Positions 15,340 through 23,782 are shown, numbered from the stretch's first letter. The stretch is 24,583 nt of DNA from Nostoc sp. GT001 (GCF_030382115.1 NZ_JAUDRJ010000003.1:3656419-3681001), one strand, 5' to 3'. Program-made: numbers and translations. Notes: generated by a model not told the origin, from the sequence alone.

Positions 15340-16335
15340 TTACGGATATTCGTGAGAAACAAACGGAATTTCTATGACTTCACCCTCAGTTTCTCCCACT
15401 TTGACTTTTAAGCCTACACCACCAGCTTTGGTGCGAATGTAACCTAGTCCAAAGTAACCATCAGCGGTTTCTGTGTAACTAGTCAGTTTACCGACCTTTT
15501 CATCTGCAACTGCGATCGCACTTCCAACTTCCACAGGGGCACTGAGGCGGATACCCAAAAGGTGTTGTTTTACACCTTTATATGTGTTTAACCGAGCAAT
15601 AGTTTCTTGCCCAATATAGCAACCTTTAGTAAAAGAAATTGTTTGCCACAAACCAACTTCTAGAGGATTGTAATCATCTGTGAGTTCCGCATCTGGGGCG
15701 GGGCGGCCTTGTAAAATTCGCAAGGCATCCCAAGCGCGATCGCTCATCTCTACCGCCCCAGCTTCTAACAATTTGTTCCATACCGTTTCTTTGTCAGTAT
15801 AGGGGAAAGTGAAGGTGTATCCAGGCGTGGCTAACCCACTACCCACAGCAATTCGCACGCCCTCAGCCGGAGCGATCGTGTATACTTGGTGACTACCGTA
15901 AGGTTGTCCAATGAGTTCGCCAATACCCAATTTTTCTAAAACAGCGTCGCTTCCTGGGCCAATCAGGCTGAAGGTGTTGGTGTATTGGGTAATATCAGAT
16001 AATTCCACCTTGTCGGCATAGAAAATATATTTATCCAGCCATTCCATCAAAAACTGGCGACGGTTAGGTGAAACCAGCAAAATTACTGCATCTTCTCTAA
16101 CGTAAGCGGTTACTAAATCAATTGTTCTGGCTGTGGAAGTGACAAAAACCGTATCACAACCTTGTCCTGGTTTGAGTATTTGGAAATTGTTAGTACTTTG
16201 GTTGTGTAAGAAATTGAGGCGATCGTCGCCAGCTACTTTAATCCGTCCCCAAGCGGTGCGATCGCAGATTGCAACCCCAACTCTGGCGGCTTGGATAGCT
16301 GCTGCGTCTTTATCGTCAAGTGTAGATGTTGGCAT
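15340..16335 (-). CDS. ygfZ: YgfZ/GcvT-like folate-binding protein
   Basis: A 331-residue protein with the T-protein (aminomethyltransferase) fold. The YgfZ signature K-G-C-[FY]-x-G-Q-E appears as KGCYIGQE at 237-244, with Cys239 the conserved redox residue. Upstream, GRIKVAGDDRLNFLHNQSTN and QILKPGQGCDTVFVTSTARTIDLVTAYV match the N-terminal folate-binding part. YgfZ proteins use folate to support synthesis or repair of some Fe-S enzymes in the cytosol; that role is family knowledge. Length is as expected. It lacks the motifs that would make it a glycine-cleavage T protein. The start ATG is followed by a short variable tail. The 256-base region upstream (16336-16591) contains nothing I can support. 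Confidence 0.9.
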   Translation of the reverse strand: MPTSTLDDKDAAAIQAARVGVAICDRTAWGRIKVAGDDRLNFLHNQSTNNFQILKPGQGCDTVFVTSTARTIDLVTAYVREDAVILLVSPNRRQFLMEWLDKYIFYADKVELSDITQYTNTFSLIGPGSDAVLEKLGIGELIGQPYGSHQVYTIAPAEGVRIAVGSGLATPGYTFTFPYTDKETVWNKLLEAGAVEMSDRAWDALRILQGRPAPDAELTDDYNPLEVGLWQTISFTKGCYIGQETIARLNTYKGVKQHLLGIRLSAPVEVGSAIAVADEKVGKLTSYTETADGYFGLGYIRTKAGGVGLKVKVGETEGEVIEIPFVSHEYP

Positions 16336-16591
16336 AGCGATGAGAAGTTGCCCTGTTTCAATGTTGTCGCACTGGAAATCTTAGCAAATAAGCGTTTACA
16401 GCTTCAATGTACCTCTGGTTTTGTTCTAGCAATGATAATGAGCATGAGCTTCCCATTCCTTTAATTGATAGGACGCTCAATCATTAATTCCCTACTAGCA
16501 AACTATTTAGACATTCATGGTGATGAAAATTTTTTCACTGGGACTGCCTTCTGCATGACTCGATAAATTCATCAAATTCTGCTGATTCTTC

Positions 16592-17578
16592 TCAATCTAC
16601 TACCAACACAGCAGCACCACAAATCTTACCGCTACGTAGAGATTCTAAAGCTTCATTTGCTGCTGTGAGGGGAAATGCTTCAACTTCCGTGTGAATGGGA
16701 ATCTGAGGTGCTAAAGCTAAAAATTCCTCTCCGTCTTGCCTAGTAAGATTAGCTACTGACCTCAATATGCGTTCTCCCCAGAGAATTTCATAGGGAAATG
16801 TTGGAATATCGCTCATATGAATTCCAGCACAAACTACTATCCCTCCCTTACACACAGTCTTCAGCGCAGCAGGGACAAGGGAACCAAGCGAAGCAAAAAT
16901 TATGGCTGCGTCTAAAGGTTCTGGCGGGAATTTATCGGAACTATCAGCCCAAACAGCACCTAAACTACGGGCAAATTCTTGACCTTCAGTATCGCCAGGA
17001 CGAGTAAAAGCGAATACTTGGCGATTTTGATAGCGAGCCACTTGAACCAAAATATGAGCAGCAGCACCAAAGCCGTAAAAACCAATATTTTTAGCATCCT
17101 CTACCATCCTAAATGCCCGATAGCCAATCAAGCCAGCACATAACAAAGGAGCTGCTTGCAAGTCGGGGTAATTAGGGGGAATGGGAAAGCAGAAGCGATC
17201 GCTAGCAACCGTATATTCCGCATAACCACCGTTAATTTGATATCCAGTAAATTGAGCTTGATCGCAAAGATTTTCTCTTCCGGCTAGGCAATAACGGCAA
17301 TGGTTGCAAGTATGTCCAAGCCAAGGAACACCCACTCGTTCCCCAACTCGAAATTTTGTGACTTTTTCCCCTATCTTGACTATTTTACCGACAATTTGAT
17401 GACCGGGAATTAAGGGTAACTTAGGGTTTGTTAGTTCCCCGTCAATTATATGTAAATCTGTGCGGCAAATACCGCAAGTATGTACCTGAATCAGAACTTG
17501 ATTGGAACTAGGAGTAGGTAAGGGTAAATCGGCAAGTCGCAGTGGTTTTCCGGGTGCATCCAAAATCATTGCACGCAT
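16592..17578 (-). CDS. Zinc-dependent alcohol dehydrogenase family protein
   Basis: A 328-residue medium-chain dehydrogenase/reductase. Catalytic zinc ligands are Cys35 (HTCGICRTDLH), His60 (PGHQ; Gln rather than the commoner Glu at 61) and Cys147. The structural zinc site is C91-x2-C94-x2-C97-x7-C105. A Rossmann-type stretch, NIGFYGFGAAAHILVQVARYQ, carries a GFGAAA variant of GxGxxG. It probably oxidises or reduces alcohols and aldehydes with NAD(P)H in the cytosol; the substrate cannot be read from sequence. The start has AGGA 11 bases upstream. A 44-residue membrane peptide gene lies 41 bases upstream on the same strand and is likely cotranscribed. Confidence 0.9.
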   Translation of the reverse strand: MRAMILDAPGKPLRLADLPLPTPSSNQVLIQVHTCGICRTDLHIIDGELTNPKLPLIPGHQIVGKIVKIGEKVTKFRVGERVGVPWLGHTCNHCRYCLAGRENLCDQAQFTGYQINGGYAEYTVASDRFCFPIPPNYPDLQAAPLLCAGLIGYRAFRMVEDAKNIGFYGFGAAAHILVQVARYQNRQVFAFTRPGDTEGQEFARSLGAVWADSSDKFPPEPLDAAIIFASLGSLVPAALKTVCKGGIVVCAGIHMSDIPTFPYEILWGERILRSVANLTRQDGEEFLALAPQIPIHTEVEAFPLTAANEALESLRSGKICGAAVLVVD

Positions 17579-17619
17579 ATATTTTAGTCCTCAAATTATG
17601 CTGCAAAAATTGTAAATGC

Positions 17620-17754
17620 TTAATAAGCAGGATGTGACATGAATAACATCCAAATAAATAGAACTAGAAGCAATGTGCTAATTTTGACGATTAGATACAT
17701 CCAACTGTCTGGTATCAGTAAATGTTCCATTAAATGTTGCATTAAAGATTCCAT
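17620..17754 (-). CDS. Small single-span membrane peptide (44 aa) upstream of dehydrogenase
   Basis: A 44-codon frame. It starts MESLMQHLMEHLLIPDSWMY, followed by a hydrophobic span of about 20 residues (LIVKISTLLLVLFIWMLFM, 21-39), and ends SHPAY. The ATG at 17754 is preceded by GGAGGTGA (minus strand, 17762-17769) at a good distance, the strongest Shine-Dalgarno in the window. The peptide is predicted to have a short amphipathic His/Met-rich N-terminus and one transmembrane helix. It sits 41 bases before the dehydrogenase on the same strand, suggesting an operon. No family is recognised. The ribosome-binding site and membrane-helix composition argue for a real gene. Confidence 0.68.
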   Translation of the reverse strand: MESLMQHLMEHLLIPDSWMYLIVKISTLLLVLFIWMLFMSHPAY

Positions 17755-17761
17755 AAATTCT

Positions 17762-17769
17762 CACCTCCG
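17762..17769 (-). promoter_or_regulatory. Strong Shine-Dalgarno of the 44-aa membrane peptide
   Basis: GGAGGTGA on the minus strand complements the 16S anti-SD almost fully and is 7 bases from the ATG at 17754. It is the main evidence that the small frame is translated. Confidence 0.65.
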
Positions 17770-17886
17770 TTATTTTGCTTCAATCAGCAATTTTAGGTGT
17801 TTTTTTCAGAGTATAAAGTTTAGCCTAGCTTATACTCCTACCTATATTTTAGGAGCGAAAGTTACTATTTAGTACTCTATTTTCTC

Positions 17887-18102
17887 CTAAAAAATCGTCA
17901 GAACATTAGGCTGGCATTGTTTGACTAGTGTAACGATGTTCCTGGCTCCTTCCTGATATAAGTCTTCAACGTAGCCACTTCTATAAATTTGTGCTTCTTT
18001 TTCAGTATCAAAAGGGCCAAAGTAATAAGTACACTCTGGAACATCGGTGTTAATTTCTACCCACCAGGCAAACTCTGACTGATTAGATTGAAATAAATTC
18101 AT
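17887..18102 (-). CDS. DUF1816 domain protein
   Basis: A 71-residue protein with FAWWVEINTDVPECTYYFGPFDT, EAQIYRSGYVEDLYQEGARNIV and a C-terminal CQPNVLTIF, the DUF1816 pattern found mainly in cyanobacteria. Small, soluble, with no signal or membrane segment. Nothing is seen that assigns a reaction. It is downstream of Hsp20 on the same strand with a gap of about 124 bases, so cotranscription is possible. Family certain enough; function unknown. Confidence 0.85.
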   Translation of the reverse strand: MNLFQSNQSEFAWWVEINTDVPECTYYFGPFDTEKEAQIYRSGYVEDLYQEGARNIVTLVKQCQPNVLTIF

Positions 18103-18226
18103 CAGGGATACAAAAATTAATTAAACTTGATTTCCGAGATGCTTTGATGAAGACGAAGAAGAAAGGGAGCAAAGGGGAAGGTATTTCATCTCTGCTCTCC
18201 GCTCCCCTGTTTTGAAAACAGCAAAC

Positions 18227-18694
18227 TTAACCAAGGTTAATCTTGATGGCTTTTTTCTTCTCTCCTTCAATCTTCGGTAGGGTGAGGGTGAGAATGCCAT
18301 TTTTGTATTCAGCTTGCGCTTTGTCCTGTTGAACGTGAGCAGGTAGCGGAATGACTCGCTCGAATTTACCATAATGGAATTCAGAGCGCACCATACCTTT
18401 TTCTTCCGTCTTGCTTTCAGACTTGCGTTCGCCACTGATTAAAACAGATTCTTCAGTAACTTCTACATTCAAATCTTTAGATTCCAGCCCCGGAATTTCT
18501 AGTTTGAGGTGAAGCGCCTCAGAAGTTTCTTCCATTTCGGCAGAGGGTATAAAGGGAAGTGCAGAGACTCCTCCATTGCCACTAGGGAGCATCCGCTCAA
18601 GCAGGCGGTTCATCCGTTGTTGCAAATGTTCCATCTCCCGCAAAGGTTCCCAACGTTCAATTTCTTGGAAAGGTTGCCAATGAGTAATCGGCAT
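18227..18694 (-). CDS. Hsp20 / alpha-crystallin small heat-shock protein
   Basis: A 155-residue chaperone from ATG 18694, chosen because GGAGG (minus strand, 18703-18707) lies 8 bases upstream. ATG 18700 is only 2 bases from it, and ATG 18724 has no site. The N-terminal arm THWQPFQEIERWEPLREMEHLQQRMNRLLERM is typical of class A cyanobacterial HspA. The alpha-crystallin domain (about 45-150) includes LHLKLEIPGLESKDLNVEVTEESVLISGERK and the GILTLTLPK signature. The C-terminus AIKINLG carries the I-x-I motif used in oligomer assembly. It holds unfolded proteins in the cytosol and at thylakoids during heat or light stress. No CIRCE operator (TTAGCACTC-N9-GAGTGCTAA) is visible upstream. Confidence 0.94.
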   Translation of the reverse strand: MPITHWQPFQEIERWEPLREMEHLQQRMNRLLERMLPSGNGGVSALPFIPSAEMEETSEALHLKLEIPGLESKDLNVEVTEESVLISGERKSESKTEEKGMVRSEFHYGKFERVIPLPAHVQQDKAQAEYKNGILTLTLPKIEGEKKKAIKINLG

Positions 18695-18968
18695 AATCAT
18701 TGCCTCCAATATTCGTGATTTCAAACTTGATATTTCAAATTGATCGTCGCTACTTTTATAGCTTTAACTTCAGTGTGTGCTGAATCTAGCAAGCTACTAG
18801 GCACAAGATAGTAAAACCCTTTTGCAAGCAAGAAAGATTTTGCTGCTATCTTCAGATTAAAAAAGAAATGTGAGGAACTTGTGAGAAAACAATTGATATT
18901 TTTTTAATTACTATGGTTGCGTCTGACTCACCTCCGTAATCTGAGAACTTATGAAGGTATTTTATTTG

Positions 18969-19457
18969 TTAACTCTCCGGCAATTTAGCAAACGCCTGTT
19001 CCACTAACTCCTTGGACTTAGCATCCAAACGCAGCCAATCCACTTCACCGAATTCATCGATTAAACTAGTATCAATATCAGCAACTTCCTTCTGTGGTGT
19101 GTATGCAAGAAAACACACTTCATAACACAGTTCCCACAAATCGATACTCGCTTCTTGCTGTTGACGCTGCAAACGTAGATGATATCCTGGATGGGGCATC
19201 GGCAGACGAGCTAGAGTTCCTCTGATTTCATCTGCTTCTTGGGGTGTTGCAGTTTCCATTGCTTGCAACAGTTCAGTCACTAATGCTTTGATTTCATCAG
19301 TGGTGCTAGGCGGCCAAATCAGGACATCATGGTAAGTCCCTGTCCAGGAAGATTCATCAAGCTGCTTGCGGATATTGTCGATAACGCGAATGAAAGCAGG
19401 TTGCATGAGGATTTCAGCCTGCTGCCATGCAACTGGATTTGTTATTTTAGGTGGCAT
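18969..19457 (-). CDS. Conserved-looking hypothetical protein (162 aa)
   Basis: A 162-residue, acidic, soluble protein with no signal peptide or membrane segment. Notable stretches are WQQAEILMQPAFIRVIDNIRKQLDESSWTGTYHDVLIWPP, MPHPGYHLRLQRQQQEASIDLWELCYEVCFLAYTP and a final FGEVDWLRLDAKSKELVEQAFAKLPES. They read as mixed helices with several conserved-looking Trp and Pro positions. I recall similar proteins in Nostocales but cannot name a family. Starts at ATG 19457 and diverges from the kinase gene over a 163-base shared promoter region. Real gene likely; function unknown. Confidence 0.72.
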   Translation of the reverse strand: MPPKITNPVAWQQAEILMQPAFIRVIDNIRKQLDESSWTGTYHDVLIWPPSTTDEIKALVTELLQAMETATPQEADEIRGTLARLPMPHPGYHLRLQRQQQEASIDLWELCYEVCFLAYTPQKEVADIDTSLIDEFGEVDWLRLDAKSKELVEQAFAKLPES

Positions 19458-19620
19458 TGGTAATAAACAGGGGCACTAAAAGAAAAATAAACAGTCTGCG
19501 TTTATTAAAAAGCTGCGTTTTTAATCTAAATCTTTTCTCAAGATAGCGGATTTCATTGAAGAAAATTTGGAGATATTTATTACCAGCTGGAAAATTAGGT
19601 AATAACTCTGGGGAGGGAAT

Positions 19621-21549
19621 ATGATAGGCAAGCTACTAGACCATCGTTACAAAGTAATTCGAGTCCTCGCGATGGGAGGATTTGGTCAAACCTACATTGC
19701 CCAAGATACTAGGCGGCCTGGCAATCCCATTTGCGTTGTCAAGCACCTCAAACCCGGAACTGACTCCAGAGTTTTTGATACTGCTAAACGCCTGTTCAGC
19801 AGCGAAGCCGAAACTTTAGAAAAATTGGGCAACCATGACCAAATACCCAGGTTGCTAGCGTATTTTGACGAAAACCAAGAATTTTATTTAGTACAAGAAT
19901 ATATTGAAGGACATACGCTAGCTGAGGAACTGATACCTGGTAAGCGCTGGAGTGAAAGCCAGGTAGTTCAACTGTTGCAGGAAGTTCTAGAGATTCTCGA
20001 ATTTGTCCATCGCCAAGGCGTGATTCACCGCGATATCAAACCGGATAATATCATCCGCCGCGCCTCAGATAATAAGTTAGTTTTAGTAGACTTTGGGGCA
20101 GTGAAGCAACTGCGTACACAACTGGTAACAGTGGGCGGACAAGCCTCTGCCACAGTAGTTATCGGCACTCCTGGCTATATGCCCACAGAACAAGGGCAAG
20201 GTAAACCCCGTCCCAACAGCGACATCTATTCCCTTGGCATCATCGCCATTCAAGCATTAACAGGATTACAGCCAACAGAATTGCAAGAAGACCCGGAGAC
20301 GGGGGAAGTTATTTGGCGGCATTCAGTAACCGTGAACCATCGACTGGCAGCAGTGTTGTCCAAGATGGTGCGTTATCACTTCAAAGACCGCTACCAAAAC
20401 GCGACGGAAGCACTGCAAGCATGTAAAGACGCGATTAATCCAGTACCTGCACTTTCCGCACCTCAAGAAGTCGCCAACAATTCCAGTTACCAAGCAGCCA
20501 AATCCCAGCCTCAAGTATCTCGGCTGCAAACTGTTGCATTTGCACCAGCAAATCCTATCCCTGCCAAACCTGCGCGTAAAGACTCTAGTAAATCCGACCC
20601 CTGGCCGATATTAATTGGTATATTACTGGCGGGTGGTGCGGCTGCCTTGGTAACAAATGTATATCCCAATGTGAAAAATTTAGCTTTAAATCTTACAGGT
20701 AAGGATACGGCCTTAGCAAACAAATGCTCGGCTGTTGTCGTCGGAAATTCTAATATCCGTTCTGAACCTAGTTCGATAAATTCTAATAATATTGTGCAAA
20801 CTGTTGCTAATAATACCAATTTCGAGGTGACTGGCAAGCGAACAAAAGCAGGTTGGGTAGAGATTAAACTTAAATCTGGTAGTTTGGCTTGGGCACACCC
20901 GACCGTGATAACTAATAATCAGGAATGGGGTTCTTGCCTACGTGAAAAGGGCATTGCAACTAGGATTGTAGATGATAGTAGCTTGATTGCGACTCGAACA
21001 ATTTCTCAGCCAAAACCAAAAGCTAGGGATGTAGTCACTCCATTACCAGAAAAGCCGAAGGGGTCAACTGACGACGCTGAGAAATCACAAAGATCGCAGC
21101 CTAATGATAACAGTGCCAATATTGTAGAACAAGCGAAAAAGAAGTATGATTCAGGGGATATAATTGGAGCGATCGCACTTTTAAGATCGGTTCCGGCAAA
21201 TGCTGCTTCTGGTATCCAAGAGACGGGCAAAATGATTGCCCAGTGGCAGGAAGATTGGGCAAAGGCGGAGGCATTATCTAATGAGATTAATAAAGCAATA
21301 GATGATGGGAAATGGGATAAAGTTTTAGATTATAGAAACCATCCAGAAAAATTGCCTAATACTCAATACTGGCGAAATAGAATAGAACCATTATTTAAAC
21401 AAGCAGCCGAAAATCTGGCAAAACAGGCACTAACTGAGCTAGAAAATCAAGGTAAGCAGAAAAACACCCAACAGAAACTTCCCGATACTAACCAACCTGA
21501 AACCACACAGAGTCCCAATACCACGGAAACTCCTAAAACTGACTTTTAA
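19621..21549 (+). CDS. Membrane-anchored Hanks-type Ser/Thr protein kinase with SH3-like domain
   Basis: A 642-residue kinase. The glycine loop is MGGFGQTY (18-25), the ATP lysine Lys41 (CVVKHLK), the catalytic loop HRDIKPDN (136-143) and the Mg-binding DFG 157-159; GTPGYMPTE (182-190) replaces the usual APE. A transmembrane helix at about 328-347 (PWPILIGILLAGGAAALVT) separates the cytosolic kinase from an external part. That part holds a bacterial SH3-like domain (about 368-435: CSAVVVGNSNIRSEPSS ... AGWVEIKLKSGSLAWAHP) and a helical tail rich in Lys, Glu and Gln (from about 470). ATG 19621 has a GGGAGGG a few bases upstream. Probably a sensor kinase whose external SH3-like part binds wall or another ligand; the target is unknown. 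No adjacent phosphatase gene. Confidence 0.9.
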   Translation: MIGKLLDHRYKVIRVLAMGGFGQTYIAQDTRRPGNPICVVKHLKPGTDSRVFDTAKRLFSSEAETLEKLGNHDQIPRLLAYFDENQEFYLVQEYIEGHTLAEELIPGKRWSESQVVQLLQEVLEILEFVHRQGVIHRDIKPDNIIRRASDNKLVLVDFGAVKQLRTQLVTVGGQASATVVIGTPGYMPTEQGQGKPRPNSDIYSLGIIAIQALTGLQPTELQEDPETGEVIWRHSVTVNHRLAAVLSKMVRYHFKDRYQNATEALQACKDAINPVPALSAPQEVANNSSYQAAKSQPQVSRLQTVAFAPANPIPAKPARKDSSKSDPWPILIGILLAGGAAALVTNVYPNVKNLALNLTGKDTALANKCSAVVVGNSNIRSEPSSINSNNIVQTVANNTNFEVTGKRTKAGWVEIKLKSGSLAWAHPTVITNNQEWGSCLREKGIATRIVDDSSLIATRTISQPKPKARDVVTPLPEKPKGSTDDAEKSQRSQPNDNSANIVEQAKKKYDSGDIIGAIALLRSVPANAASGIQETGKMIAQWQEDWAKAEALSNEINKAIDDGKWDKVLDYRNHPEKLPNTQYWRNRIEPLFKQAAENLAKQALTELENQGKQKNTQQKLPDTNQPETTQSPNTTETPKTDF

Positions 21550-21617
21550 CAGTTATCAGTAAACACAGTTATTGCTTGTTTCCAGCTTCTTCTGATATCA
21601 TGTCTGCTTGATTACTT

Positions 21618-21880
21618 ACTAAACCCCAATAACCCCACCCCGCCAAAGCTGCGCTTTGTCTCCCCTCCCCGCTTGCGGGGCTACGGTGTACACACATCTC
21701 TTGACTAGGTGCAGAATGTGGTTTGATCCCCCTAAATCCCCCTTAAAAAGGGGGACTTTGATTCTAGTTCCCCCCTTTTCAAAGGGGGTTAGGGGGGATC
21801 GAAACGATGTGGAATAAGGTAATCAAACTTGTGTGTACACCGTAGGCTTGCGGGGAGGGGGTTGGGGGTGGGGTGTAATG
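21618..21880. repeat. Older palindromic C/G-rich repeat hosting a miniature element
   Basis: ACCCCACCCCGCCAAAGCTG (from about 21634) and CTCCCCTCCCC on the left, and GCGGGGAGGGGG plus GGGGGTGGGGT on the right (to about 21877), are complementary arms. They surround the hairpin CTCCCCGC-TT-GCGGGGAG once the inserted element is removed. This style of CCCC-rich palindrome is recalled as dispersed in Nostoc genomes. Part of the 494-base gap between the kinase and the next gene; no coding sequence is seen in the gap. Confidence 0.6.
21681..21845. mobile_element. 165-bp MITE-like element with 15-bp TIRs and 10-bp duplication
   Basis: The ends are CTACGGTGTACACAC (21681-21695) and its perfect reverse complement GTGTGTACACCGTAG (21831-21845). 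Both ends are flanked by the same GCTTGCGGGG (21671-21680 and 21846-21855), consistent with a 10-bp target-site duplication. The interior contains a second large inverted repeat, GATCCCCCTAA (21725 onward) against TTAGGGGGGATC (ending at 21800), with CCCCCTT/AAGGGGG sub-hairpins. No open frame is present, so it would depend on a transposase elsewhere. Confidence 0.72.
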
Positions 21881-21974
21881 CCTGTGGAAATCATAACTAA
21901 TTATGCGGACATAATATGACTGGGAATGACTAAAGAAGGGCTGTCGCCTGCCGGATTCGCAACAGTAGATCAAT

Positions 21975-22011
21975 AAATCTCGTTTCCAAGTTATACCTGG
22001 AAACGAGATTT
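21975..22011. terminator. Hairpin, probable terminator of the 22044-22718 gene
   Basis: AAATCTCGTTTCCA (21975-21988) and TGGAAACGAGATTT (21998-22011) form a perfect 14-bp stem with a 9-base loop. It lies 33 bases past the 3' end of the minus-strand gene. The descending arm ends in ATTT, giving only a short U run in that direction. Confidence 0.6.
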
Positions 22012-22043
22012 TCAATAGGTATTTATCTGTGGTTTTATTTTCC

Positions 22044-22718
22044 CTATCCGTGCATTTCGTCGTATTCTTGGGCTTCAACTCGTCTTGCTTCCATCCGCGA
22101 AGCAGGCAGAAACTCAGCACGACGGACTGGAACCAAGGGCGGCGTATTTCCTTGGTAAGGGTGAATAACTTGTACAGTACGGGCTGGGCGCTGCCGTGGT
22201 GAGAACAAAGCCAATACCCCAGCGACAACAACACCACCACCAATAGTGAGAGTTGCGCCTCCCACAGCCCAAAGCACGGGTGAAGACCACCAATTATTTT
22301 GCGGCTGGAATGTTGCTGCTGATTTTTGTTGGTTAAACTGCTGGGCTTGTTCCCACTGCTGCCGAGTATTGAAATTTTGGACTTGGCCTTGGAGTTGTTG
22401 ATTTTGCAACTTTAGCTGTTCATTGTCGTTTTTTAAACGCTCCAGTTGCATCTGCGTGTTCAACTTCTCCATCTCTAGGCGCTGGTCATTATTACTACCA
22501 GTCGGTGGCTGAACCTGACCGGGATACACTGGTGGCGGCGCATAAGGGTTGTAAGGAGAATACATTTGTGCTTGCTGGCATTCCCGTGCTACAGCACCTT
22601 GGATTTGTGGAGGAACAGCGAAGTTAGATTGTAGAGGGGTATTTGTTCCTTTGAGCAATACGAGAGCCGCCAGCCCAGCTACGGCCACCCCACCGATAAA
22701 CGCCATACTCTCACTCAT
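22044..22718 (-). CDS. Membrane protein with Gln-rich coiled coil
   Basis: A 224-residue protein. A hydrophobic segment at about 6-23 (AFIGGVAVAGLAALVLLKG) is followed by a Pro/Tyr-rich part (YSPYNPYAPPPVYPGQVQPP). Next is a predicted coiled coil at about 78-130 rich in Leu, Gln and Asn (LNTQMQLERLKNDNEQLKLQ), then a second hydrophobic, glycine-rich segment at about 148-172 (AVGGATLTIGGGVVVAGVLAL) and a basic C-terminal tail (RRAEFLPASRMEARRVEAQEY). No family is recognised; annotations of related Nostocales proteins that I half-remember cannot be verified. ATG 22718 has a GGAG about 11 bases upstream. Likely an inner-membrane or thylakoid protein with a long domain between two spans; function unknown. 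Confidence 0.72.
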   Translation of the reverse strand: MSESMAFIGGVAVAGLAALVLLKGTNTPLQSNFAVPPQIQGAVARECQQAQMYSPYNPYAPPPVYPGQVQPPTGSNNDQRLEMEKLNTQMQLERLKNDNEQLKLQNQQLQGQVQNFNTRQQWEQAQQFNQQKSAATFQPQNNWWSSPVLWAVGGATLTIGGGVVVAGVLALFSPRQRPARTVQVIHPYQGNTPPLVPVRRAEFLPASRMEARRVEAQEYDEMHG

Positions 22719-22954
22719 CGCCTTTGCTCCTCGATTGCGACGTAACTATAATCATTTGTAACTGACTCACTCTCACACTCATAAATTATGCCTACTTAAT
22801 TTCACATAATACTCAAACTATAAGCGACTATATCAGCTAGTTTTTTTACATCATCATATCTGATGTTAATATTCAAGACCATAATGGTCAAATTGTCTAC
22901 CAAACAAGGATAGAAAAACTACACTGTTATACTTTTTTAATCTACTTTCTCAGT

Positions 22955-23782
22955 CTAATCAAGAGAAGTATTTATGCTGGTGTTGGTCGTCTTGATGGCT
23001 GCCTTGAGACTTTGGCAAAATTGGGCGATCGCCGAAAGTCCCTGCTCTGGTGTCCCTTCTGCTAACCGTTTGACAACAGCACTACCCACGATCGCACCAT
23101 CTGCGCCCCATTCCCTTACCTGACGGGCTTGTTCAGCTTCAGAGATGCCAAAGCCGACTGCGATGGGTTTATCAGTAACACTACGAATTTGTTTGAGTAA
23201 ATCGGACACCCGGTTTTCCAGTTGCGATCGCACCCCTGTAACCCCAGTCACGCTGACTAAATAAATAAATCCTTGGGAAGAACGAGCGATCGCTTCTATT
23301 CGTTTAGCATCACTGGTGGGAGCAACCAACAAAATTACGTCAATTCCCATCTCACTAGATGCTTGGAGCAATCCTGCTGCTTCCTCTAAGGGCAAATCAG
23401 GTATTACCAATCCTGCAACCCCAGCCGCAGCAATTTGCTGAAGAAATTTTTCAATTCCCCGATGCAAAATTGAGTTGTAATAGATTAACAGAACAATGGG
23501 CGATCGCAATTTGGGAGTAATACCTTGCAGCATTTCCAGCACCTGCTCTAATTTCGTACCCTTTTGCAAGGCGCGAGTAGCAGCAGCTTGAATAACTGGC
23601 CCATCAGCCAGAGGATCGGAGTATGGTATACCCACTTCTATAATGTCGGCTCCACTACGATCTAGAACCTGCAAGGCTTTTGCTGTGGTTTCTAAATCTG
23701 GATCGCCAGCAGTGATAAACGGAATCAGAGCGCACTCATGATTGTGCCCAAGGGTTTCAAAGCAATCAGAAATTGCAGTCAT
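22955..23782 (-). CDS. trpA: Tryptophan synthase alpha subunit
   Basis: A 275-residue (beta/alpha)8 enzyme from ATG 23782; a TTG at 23791 would add three residues and is not preferred. It cleaves indole-3-glycerol phosphate to indole and glyceraldehyde-3-phosphate and passes indole to TrpB. Motifs: [12 protein letters not shown] near the N-terminus, the catalytic Glu in [20 protein letters not shown] and the catalytic Asp in the same motif (SDPLADG), [11 protein letters not shown], and phosphate-binding GFGISEAEQ and [14 protein letters not shown]. It is the last gene of the minus-strand ndhL-DUF3007-trpA run, a gene order I recall as conserved in cyanobacteria. A long repeat block lies between DUF3007 and trpA. 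Confidence 0.97.
   Translation of the reverse strand: MTAISDCFETLGHNHECALIPFITAGDPDLETTAKALQVLDRSGADIIEVGIPYSDPLADGPVIQAAATRALQKGTKLEQVLEMLQGITPKLRSPIVLLIYYNSILHRGIEKFLQQIAAAGVAGLVIPDLPLEEAAGLLQASSEMGIDVILLVAPTSDAKRIEAIARSSQGFIYLVSVTGVTGVRSQLENRVSDLLKQIRSVTDKPIAVGFGISEAEQARQVREWGADGAIVGSAVVKRLAEGTPEQGLSAIAQFCQSLKAAIKTTNTSINTSLD

Noticed and set aside
16358..16456. 32-residue minus-strand frame (MGSSCSLSLLEQNQRYIEAV...) upstream of ygfZ
   Set aside because: Wording looks faintly protein-like, but there is no properly spaced ribosome-binding site and the length is within chance expectation.
17639..17872. 77-residue plus-strand frame opposite the small membrane peptide
   Set aside because: It is antisense to the 44-residue gene, lacks a ribosome-binding site and has shadow-like composition (Cys/Ile/Ser-rich).
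18121..18435. 104-residue minus-strand frame overlapping the Hsp20 gene
   Set aside because: It reads the end of the Hsp20 gene in another frame; the Lys/Arg-rich, Ser-run composition is a shadow.
18725..18800. CIRCE heat-shock operator ahead of Hsp20
   Set aside because: Searched by eye for TTAGCACTC-N9-GAGTGCTAA; no adequate match.
18925..18940. GGAGGTGA on the minus strand, like a Shine-Dalgarno
   Set aside because: No start codon follows at a useful distance; the nearest frame (GTG AGT CAG ...) stops after six codons.
21779..22243. 154-residue minus-strand frame running through the mobile element
   Set aside because: It overlaps the membrane-protein gene in another frame and continues through palindromic repeats; PTPSP-type content is repeat translation.
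22877..22889. GACCATAATGGTC palindrome between trpA and the upstream-lying gene
   Set aside because: Short and in a region downstream of trpA and upstream of the 22718 start; could be an operator but a 6-bp arm is expected by chance.
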